A stretch of DNA of 15,172 nt, from assembly GCA_002435335.1 (NCBI GenBank), contig DJMI01000064.1:1-15172 (forward strand), read 5' to 3'. Positions 7,331-12,916 of the stretch are shown one piece after another (position 1 is the first letter of the stretch; each line of letters starts with the position of its first letter). The notes under the pieces were generated by a model. It was not told the origin of the DNA and made no database searches. It was given only the letters and a program-made list of their open reading frames with translations. Made by a program: the position numbers and the translations under genes. The DNA comes from Nitrosomonas sp. UBA6494. Its GTDB lineage: Bacteria; Pseudomonadota; Gammaproteobacteria; Burkholderiales; Nitrosomonadaceae.

Positions 7331-7846
7331 TTATATCGTTTTCTCCAAGTAATCGATAGTCAAACCGGTAACTATCGCCTTTCCCAAATAATGAGGGCAG
7401 ATCCCGGTTTGACCAGTCAATCGATAACCTCTACGCTGATAAAACGCGATCAGTTCGGTACGCTGCGAGATTACAAACATCAGTAGCTTGTTTATTTCCA
7501 AGGTGTCTCGTGCATGCAGCTCCGCCTGCGCAAGCAGGTATTTCCCCAGCCCTTTTTTCTGCCAATCCGGGTGAACGGAAAAAAAACCGACAAACGCGCC
7601 AGCATCTTCCTTGGCAATATAAATACAAGCAACCACCTGATCTTGTTGCCGCATGACAAGAAAACTCGCATTGGGCTTATATAGCGCTGTTTCTATTTCT
7701 TGCGGGTTTGTACGATTGCCCTGAATAATCGCAACTTCCGTGGTCCAACCAATTGGACCACGGTAGGTTAAATTAACCAAATCGCAAATTGCCTGGATTT
7801 CTGAGTGCCCGGCTTTCTCTAGCCGCAATGACGATAAATCCAACAT
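7331..7846 (-). CDS. GNAT family N-acetyltransferase
   Basis: Single GNAT domain of 171 residues. The acetyl-CoA-binding segment is VHPDWQKKGLGKYLLAQAE (about 91-109), with the QxxGxG loop at 96-101, and the C-terminal AFYQRRGYR strand-helix (about 134-142) is typical. An N-terminal TYRG-IGWTTE segment (about 27-37) recurs in a GNAT subgroup and probably contributes to substrate binding; the acceptor is unknown. The ATG at 7846 is preferred; a TTG at 7873, three bases after the SirB2 stop, is in frame but neither start has a good ribosome binding site, so expression may rely on coupling. The coding DNA contains a perfect 11-bp inverted repeat at 7738-7763. Last gene of the CopD-like/SirB2 group. 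Confidence 0.85.
   Translation of the reverse strand: MLDLSSLRLEKAGHSEIQAICDLVNLTYRGPIGWTTEVAIIQGNRTNPQEIETALYKPNASFLVMRQQDQVVACIYIAKEDAGAFVGFFSVHPDWQKKGLGKYLLAQAELHARDTLEINKLLMFVISQRTELIAFYQRRGYRLTGQTGICPHYLGKAIVTGLTIDYLEKTI
7738..7763. repeat. Perfect 11-bp inverted repeat with 4-base loop inside the GNAT gene
   Basis: CCGTGGTCCAA (7738-7748) and TTGGACCACGG (7753-7763) are exact reverse complements separated by CCAA. It lies over codons for the Y-R-G-P-I-G-W-T-T segment of the acetyltransferase. No T-run follows on either strand, so it does not look like an intrinsic terminator. Confidence 0.85.
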
Positions 7847-7876
7847 GACCGAATCGATCAGCAAATTCAGCAAAAG

Positions 7877-8266
7877 CTATAACAAACCCAAAACTGGGCT
7901 TTTAGTTAACGCAACGACAACGATATAAACAAAAACGCCAAGTGCCGCAATCCAGGCAGCAATTTTGGTTTCTCGTGTTTGACCGAAGCGCATTGCCACC
8001 ATTCCAAGACCGATATAAATCAGCAATCCGGATACTTTGGCCGTCAACCAAGCATGTTCCCAAGGATTCTGCTGAATCGTCATCGCCAGTAAAATGGCAC
8101 TCACCAACAAAACAGTATCTATGACGTGCGGAAAAATTTTTACCCAACGTTGACGCAAATTGGTCGAATTATTTTGCACCAACCATATACCGCGCAAGAA
8201 AAACAACGAGAAACTCAAGATAACGCTTCCGACATGTATCGATTTCAACAAAACATAATCCATCAT
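7877..8266 (-). CDS. SirB2 family four-helix inner-membrane protein
   Basis: 129-residue hydrophobic protein with about four membrane helices (roughly 8-30, 46-64, 72-92, 100-120). Family landmarks of SirB2 are clear: KSIHVGSVILSFSLFFLRGIW near the N-terminus, PHVIDTVLL, HAWLTAKV-GLLIYIGLGM, and ALTKSP near the C-terminus. The family was named from Salmonella sirB, linked to SirA-dependent invasion gene expression, but its biochemical role is unknown. Histidines sit at helix starts (His11, His47, His71). Its ATG at 8266 overlaps the stop of the upstream membrane protein by one base (TAATG), with GGAAA just upstream, so translation is coupled and the two products may act together. Confidence 0.85.
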   Translation of the reverse strand: MMDYVLLKSIHVGSVILSFSLFFLRGIWLVQNNSTNLRQRWVKIFPHVIDTVLLVSAILLAMTIQQNPWEHAWLTAKVSGLLIYIGLGMVAMRFGQTRETKIAAWIAALGVFVYIVVVALTKSPVLGLL

Positions 8267-8751
8267 TAATTTCCAGCAATCAACCAGCCATGACTACCGG
8301 CCACCGCACCGACAATCGTTAATAAGCTTAACACCAGTAATATCATATGCTTACGTTGAATTTTGTCAAACGTCTCTGACGAAAGAATTCTTTGCGTAGC
8401 CGAATCGTCCGCACGGTGCCTGGTTCTGGGTTCCAGAATAAATAGCATGATGCTGAACAATAACCAAATTATCACCATTGCATGCATCCACCAATATTGC
8501 CATTGCAGGAAGCGCTGCCAGGCATTGATTGCATGCACCATATAAAACCCGCTAACACCAACCAAAAGTGTTGTAATTCTTGCCTGCGCAGCAAATCGCC
8601 GCCGGAAGCGCGTGAAAAAAAGCGTCGCATCAGCCGTCGATTGCATTTGCTTCAGCAATGGCAACAATACCCAAGTTACCATCGACACACCGCCAATCCA
8701 TATCACCACGCCCAGCACATGCACTGTTCTGGCAAAGACCACATCATCCAT
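8266..8751 (-). CDS. CopD-like four-helix inner-membrane protein
   Basis: 161-residue polytopic protein. Helices are expected at about 8-31, 57-77, 88-107 and 135-157, with a basic/polar loop (about 108-134). The RTVHVLGVVIWIGG opening resembles the first helix of CopD-superfamily proteins, where the histidine is membrane-embedded. His11, His73, His90, His135 and His154 lie in or next to predicted helices, a pattern compatible with haem b or metal binding, which is inference only. Copper resistance is not implied: there is no copC or other copper gene nearby. The ATG at 8751 follows the SpoIIAA-like gene by five bases with only a weak ribosome binding site. It is coupled to sirB2 downstream through TAATG. 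Confidence 0.72.
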   Translation of the reverse strand: MDDVVFARTVHVLGVVIWIGGVSMVTWVLLPLLKQMQSTADATLFFTRFRRRFAAQARITTLLVGVSGFYMVHAINAWQRFLQWQYWWMHAMVIIWLLFSIMLFILEPRTRHRADDSATQRILSSETFDKIQRKHMILLVLSLLTIVGAVAGSHGWLIAGN

Positions 8752-8756
8752 ATTGT

Positions 8757-9119
8757 TTAATTTTCGCTTGAGTCAGCTTCGGCTGCCCATTGCTCAGCTT
8801 CGTCGTAGTCATGGAAAACGGAAATATTCGCATTGACAAACAGATTGGAAACCCACGCACCCCAAGTTTGCCATTCATCGTCGGTAACAACGGCAACACG
8901 ACCGAATTCGCTGCCATGATCGCGCATGAACTTAATTTCTTCCCACGCGACATCCACTGTGTAGTCGAGCATATCGCGCCAATCAAACAAAAGATTTGCT
9001 TTGCCGTCAAAATGCGTTTTATAAAGTACTTGCTGCTCAAATTCGCGATAATCAGTTAGGGTAAATTCCCCAATCACTGCAACAATAACAAGATTGCCTT
9101 TCTTTTGAATTGTAATCAT
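8757..9119 (-). CDS. SpoIIAA-like (STAS-fold) protein
   Basis: 120-residue soluble protein of the SpoIIAA-like family, STAS/CRAL-TRIO-like fold. Typical features are the beta strand NLVIVAVIGEFT followed by the acidic LTDYREFE helix (about 9-28), a central LLFDWRDM segment, and the C-terminal FHDYDEAEQWAAE stretch. The family is common next to membrane proteins in proteobacteria, but its ligand is not established. I choose ATG at 9119, which has AAAGG seven bases upstream; a GTG at 9185 would add 22 residues that do not fit the family. No phosphorylatable Ser in an anti-anti-sigma motif is evident. It has its own promoter candidate at 9147-9175 and leads into the CopD-like and SirB2 genes. 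Confidence 0.82.
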   Translation of the reverse strand: MITIQKKGNLVIVAVIGEFTLTDYREFEQQVLYKTHFDGKANLLFDWRDMLDYTVDVAWEEIKFMRDHGSEFGRVAVVTDDEWQTWGAWVSNLFVNANISVFHDYDEAEQWAAEADSSEN

Positions 9120-9146
9120 GGTCTCACCTTTAACGATAATCGCTCC

Positions 9147-9175
9147 ATCATAGGCAATTACATCGATTGGTGCAA
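9147..9175 (-). promoter_or_regulatory. Promoter candidate for the SpoIIAA-like gene
   Basis: On the minus strand, TTGCAC (9175-9170, three of six consensus matches) is 17 bases from TATGAT (9152-9147, five of six). A start near 9140 would leave a leader of about 20 bases containing the AAAGG site. It would let this group be read independently of the permease gene upstream. Confidence 0.35.
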
Positions 9176-9198
9176 ATATTGACACAGAATCCGCATAG

Positions 9199-10059
9199 TT
9201 ATTTTTGCACCATAAGCGGCATCATTTTGAACCCTATGATACCGCTCGTTATGCCACCCAACACAATCAACATCATGCCGAACCAAGAAATCGGCAATAA
9301 GATTTCATTCCAAAACCATATCCCTAGCAAACTGGCAAACAACACCGTACTATAACCGAGAGATGACACCACTAAGGCAGTGCCTTGATGGTAGGCGCGA
9401 GTCATCGCCAGCTGCGCCAATGTTGCGGTTATGCCGATACCCAATAATATCAACAATCCATCCTCAGTAATCGTATTCAATCCGCTCACAACAAGCCAAC
9501 CACCGGTCACAACGGTGCTAATCAACGTAAAATAAAACACCACGTGCCATTCCGATTCTCCAAGATTGCTCAATTGTTTAACATTTAGATATGCAATTGC
9601 CGCAAAGAATCCAGAACCTATCCCCATTAAACTTGAGAACCATTGATGTTCCGGTATCGTTGGCTGCAGCAGTAAAACAACACCAACAAACCCGACCATA
9701 ACCGCCATGATTAATGGCCAGTGAATATGCTCTTTTAAAATTAAAGTCGAGAATAACGCCATAAACAATGGCCACGTATAGTTTAAAGAAATCGCGGTAG
9801 CGAGCGGCAATTGCGTCAAGCAGTAAAAAAACATCAATAAACTTATTAACCCGGTCACTCCGCGCCAACAATGCATTCGCCAATGAGGCGTGCGTACAGA
9901 AAGGCGGTAGTAGCGAATGATCGAATACGTCATCCATACACCGAATAATGATCGATAAAATACCAGTTCCGTACTGGAAAAGTAAACAGCACCATACTTT
10001 ACCAACACCCCCATGCAGGCAAACATAAACGCGGCCAATACCATCCACAATGATCGCAT
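9199..10059 (-). CDS. EamA/DMT superfamily permease
   Basis: 286-residue inner-membrane transporter of the drug/metabolite type, with about ten helices arranged as two EamA repeats (about 5-130 and 145-278). Typical features are the opening LAAFMFACMGVLVKYGA, ELVFYRSLFG in the first repeat, the conserved ALFSTLILKEHI signature ending repeat one, and FASLLGIWFWNEIL ending repeat two. The substrate cannot be read from sequence; members export amino acids, metabolites or drugs. It follows the Rieske oxygenase by 39 bases on the same strand, which suggests shared transcription and possibly movement of the oxygenase's substrate or product. The ATG at 10059 has only a weak upstream GAG. Confidence 0.86.
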   Translation of the reverse strand: MRSLWMVLAAFMFACMGVLVKYGAVYFSSTELVFYRSLFGVWMTYSIIRYYRLSVRTPHWRMHCWRGVTGLISLLMFFYCLTQLPLATAISLNYTWPLFMALFSTLILKEHIHWPLIMAVMVGFVGVVLLLQPTIPEHQWFSSLMGIGSGFFAAIAYLNVKQLSNLGESEWHVVFYFTLISTVVTGGWLVVSGLNTITEDGLLILLGIGITATLAQLAMTRAYHQGTALVVSSLGYSTVLFASLLGIWFWNEILLPISWFGMMLIVLGGITSGIIGFKMMPLMVQK

Positions 10060-10098
10060 CTGCTCGAAGTCCTAGTCCTTCAGCGTAATCCGGTTAAA

Positions 10099-11205
10099 TT
10101 AGAGATACGGCTCGATTTCACGGCGTAGGAATCGATGGAAATGCTCCATTCCTGCTTCCATAGGCATTTGATACGGTCCGATTTCGCTGCGGTTTTGCTC
10201 ATATAATGCACGCCGCCCCTCCGTCATCAATCGACAAATTTCTTCATCTTCACGTGCAGTTTCTTTATACGCCGCCTGTTCCGCCTCAACAAAATCACGT
10301 TCAAACAATACAATTTCTTCCGGATAGTAAAATTCAACCACATTAACGCAACTCTCCACACCGGTTGGCAGTATGGTGCTAATTACCAATGTATGCGGAT
10401 ACCATTCCAACATGACATTTGGAAAATAAAGCAGCCATATTGCTCCGTATGGCGGCATTTTTCCTTCGGTTTGCCGCAATACTTGCTCATGCCATTTCGC
10501 ATAAATTGGACTGCCTGGCTTTTGCAATCGCGCATTGTCTATCGCGATGGTTTGCACACTAAACCAATCACTGAATTGCCAATCGAGTTTTTCCGTATTT
10601 ACAAAATGTCCCAGCCCCGGATGAAACGGATCAACGTGATAATCTTCCAAGTACACTTCGATAAATGTTTTCCAGTTACACGCATAATGTTCAATATGTA
10701 TGCGATCCAGCATATGACCGGAAAAATCAAAATCTTTGAGCACACCCAGTGACGCCATGTCTTGAACTACGTCACGCTTTCTGCTGAATAGCAATCCATT
10801 CCAATTTTGTAGCGGAGTTTTCCCTAAATTAAGGCATGGATTTTGGTCGAAATGCGGCGCACCCAGCAATTTACCGTTCAAAGCATAAGTCCACCGATGA
10901 ATCGGACATACGATGTTTTTGGTATTGCTACGGCCTTTCAGTAAGATTGCTTGTCGGTGCCTGCAAATATTTGACAGTAACTCTATTCCTTGTTCGTTAT
11001 GCACTAACACTTTGGAATTATTCATCCATTCCAGAACATAAAAATCCCCGACATTCGGCACCATCACTTCATGACCCACATAACCCGGTCCTTGATCAAA
11101 CAGGATACGTTTTTCCATTTCATAAATTTGGGGGTCTAAATACCAATTGACGGGGAGTTGTACTGATGTGTCAGTTAATTGTGAGATCTCAGCCTTGGTA
11201 GCCAT
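10099..11205 (-). CDS. Rieske non-haem-iron oxygenase, alpha-type subunit
   Basis: 368-residue oxygenase. The N-terminal Rieske 2Fe-2S domain carries CRH (Cys81, His83) and CPIH (Cys100, His103). The C-terminal catalytic domain carries the mononuclear iron motif EDYHVDPFH, with His190 and His195; the third ligand is probably Asp320 or a neighbouring acid in ETAREDEE. The residue that usually bridges the two iron centres (Asp three positions before the first His, as in naphthalene dioxygenase) is Glu187 here; carnitine monooxygenase CntA also uses glutamate. The family is often labelled ring-hydroxylating dioxygenase, but this subgroup includes choline, betaine and carnitine oxygenases, so aromatic substrates are not implied. 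No reductase or ferredoxin gene is adjacent. The ATG at 11205 has AAGGGA about six bases upstream. Confidence 0.88.
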   Translation of the reverse strand: MATKAEISQLTDTSVQLPVNWYLDPQIYEMEKRILFDQGPGYVGHEVMVPNVGDFYVLEWMNNSKVLVHNEQGIELLSNICRHRQAILLKGRSNTKNIVCPIHRWTYALNGKLLGAPHFDQNPCLNLGKTPLQNWNGLLFSRKRDVVQDMASLGVLKDFDFSGHMLDRIHIEHYACNWKTFIEVYLEDYHVDPFHPGLGHFVNTEKLDWQFSDWFSVQTIAIDNARLQKPGSPIYAKWHEQVLRQTEGKMPPYGAIWLLYFPNVMLEWYPHTLVISTILPTGVESCVNVVEFYYPEEIVLFERDFVEAEQAAYKETAREDEEICRLMTEGRRALYEQNRSEIGPYQMPMEAGMEHFHRFLRREIEPYL

Positions 11206-11310
11206 ATTAATCCCTTCTATTCCTCCATTTAACTAGCGATAAAAAAGCAAAAACGACAGAAACCTAAAAACCATTTTATTAAGTCGGAAACGAAAAATCG
11301 TTTGCTTGGT

Positions 11311-11350
11311 TATAATAGCAATCTCAGTAGTAGAATATCAGCATTTGACA
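11311..11350 (+). promoter_or_regulatory. Promoter region candidate for the lipoprotein gene
   Basis: The 211-base divergent gap (11206-11416) contains an exact TATAAT at 11311-11316 without a good -35, and an exact TTGACA at 11345-11350 whose best downstream -10 (AAGATA or AGATAA, 18-19 bases away) is poor. One of them probably serves the lipoprotein gene at 11417. I find no clear promoter for the oxygenase gene going the other way and no operator symmetry. Confidence 0.35.
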
Positions 11351-11416
11351 ACGCGCAATGCCTACAAAAAGATAAATGTACAAGATTGAAATATTTAATT
11401 AAAAGAGAGCAACCTA

Positions 11417-12838
11417 ATGAAATCACAACATCAATCGATAAAAAAAATATGGATACCCCTGCTATCTGCAGTCGCCATTTTCAGCTTAACCGCTTGCGAC
11501 AGCAGCGATGACAAAACAATAAAATCATCCTCGGATTCGTCTACTTCTGCAGTTGCATCCACCAAACGAAATCAACCTACCGGACCTGCTACCGGTATTT
11601 TAGTCGATTCTCCAGTCTCTGGCGTTACTTATAGTGCTTCATCTGGAAAATCGGGCACAACCGATGAAAACGGCAGCTTCAATTTCAACCATGGCGATAA
11701 AATTGATTTCAAGTTGGGCGGTTTGACACTTGCCAGTATACCCGGTTCATTGATTGTAACGCCGATTGAGCTAGCTGGCGATAACGCCAACAAGCTACAA
11801 AATCTGCTGGTGCTACTACAATCGTTGGATTCCGACAGCGATCTCTCCAATGGCATATCCATTTCGCGCGAAACGGCAGCATCACTTAATAGCTCGATCA
11901 ATTTAAATGCCAATCCGGAAACTTTCGCCGAATCAGCCGGTATTAAAGACATCATGGAGGCTAATGGTATCAACGGCGAAGTCAGAACTCCGCAAGAAGC
12001 AAGAGAGCACTTCATGACGCAAGGCGTTGCATTGCTCAGCGCACAAATCTGGGTCAGTTACACCAATCAAACCGCCAATGTTTTGCGTGTAGCTGCTGAC
12101 ATGAGTGGAGAATACTTACAAGGTGATGCCAGGCCGGAAGATTCGTGTGACGAAGATCGCGTATGCGGTGGCAGAATCGTATTTCAAGCAGGTGTTGAAT
12201 CCGGCACAGCCAAAGCAACCGATTTCGATGCACGGGGCTTCAAACTATCCAGCACAACCACCGTGGATACCAATGTCAAAGCCGGCCTTTCACATCCCGG
12301 TCCTACCCGTCGGGTTCGCACTGATGGCTTTGAGCTGATTTATTCCGATATCGTTACCGTTCAACGTGCACGCGAGCAAAGCAGCGTATTCGGAGAATTA
12401 TTCCATATCGCCAAACCGATTCAACTGAGCGATGAAAACGAAGTCGCCGAAAAAGAAATCAAAGAAACACGCTACTCAAAAATCGACAACGACCCTAATG
12501 GCATTGTCGGCGCCTGGGCCTATGACAGCGAAGCGATTAAGACGCAAACCTTGGTATTTTTCCCCAACGGCAAATTTTTGCTGCTGGATCCAACCGGCGA
12601 TACCCAGCGTGAAGATCAAGCCAAATGCGCTAAACCGGGTGTTGAATTTTCTTCTTACACATTCAACAAAGGCGCCAATACTTTAAGTTTATCCAGCTTT
12701 ACATATAACACCAATGGTTGCGCCGGTTTTTCCGATGTGGAAGGTAATATCGGATTCTCGATCAATTCGGATGGCAAAACCGCGAAGCTCGACAAACCCG
12801 GCGAAGCAGCAGTAACGCTCTATCGCGTCTCCAAATAA
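11417..12838 (+). CDS. Two-domain lipoprotein of unknown function
   Basis: 473-residue exported protein. The signal peptide (1-26) ends in the lipobox LTAC, with lipidated Cys27. Asp follows at +2, which in enteric bacteria keeps a lipoprotein in the inner membrane; whether that rule holds here is unknown. A Ser/Thr-rich linker (29-55) leads to a beta-rich domain (about 58-150: ILVDSPVSGVTY, GTTDENGSFNF, TPIELAG, LLQSLDSDSD-NGISIS), a layout recurring in proteobacterial surface lipoproteins. A middle part contains a cysteine pair (244, 250). The C-terminal domain (about 362-473, GIVGAWAYD to ALTLYRVSK-like end) has a second pair (404, 435) and resembles small ligand-binding beta barrels by its GAW start and repeated strands. 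The ATG at 11417 has GAGAG seven bases upstream. Not recognised as a named protein. Confidence 0.82.
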   Translation: MKSQHQSIKKIWIPLLSAVAIFSLTACDSSDDKTIKSSSDSSTSAVASTKRNQPTGPATGILVDSPVSGVTYSASSGKSGTTDENGSFNFNHGDKIDFKLGGLTLASIPGSLIVTPIELAGDNANKLQNLLVLLQSLDSDSDLSNGISISRETAASLNSSINLNANPETFAESAGIKDIMEANGINGEVRTPQEAREHFMTQGVALLSAQIWVSYTNQTANVLRVAADMSGEYLQGDARPEDSCDEDRVCGGRIVFQAGVESGTAKATDFDARGFKLSSTTTVDTNVKAGLSHPGPTRRVRTDGFELIYSDIVTVQRAREQSSVFGELFHIAKPIQLSDENEVAEKEIKETRYSKIDNDPNGIVGAWAYDSEAIKTQTLVFFPNGKFLLLDPTGDTQREDQAKCAKPGVEFSSYTFNKGANTLSLSSFTYNTNGCAGFSDVEGNIGFSINSDGKTAKLDKPGEAAVTLYRVSK

Positions 12839-12850
12839 TTTTTTTATCCA

Positions 12851-12894
12851 AAACATCACTTACCTTGGTTAACAAGCTATGGTGAGTGATGTTT
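12851..12894 (+). terminator. Long hairpin between the lipoprotein gene and priA, possible terminator
   Basis: AAACATCACTTACC (12851-12864) pairs with GGTGAGTGATGTTT (12881-12894) over 14 positions, with one U-G wobble and a 16-base loop that can form a further small TTG/CAA stem. The only U-tract is the TTT ending the 3' arm, so as an intrinsic terminator it is weak. It starts 13 bases after the lipoprotein stop and ends about 22 bases before priA. Confidence 0.45.
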
Positions 12895-12916
12895 CTAAGT
12901 AATTGCAAGGCGATTC

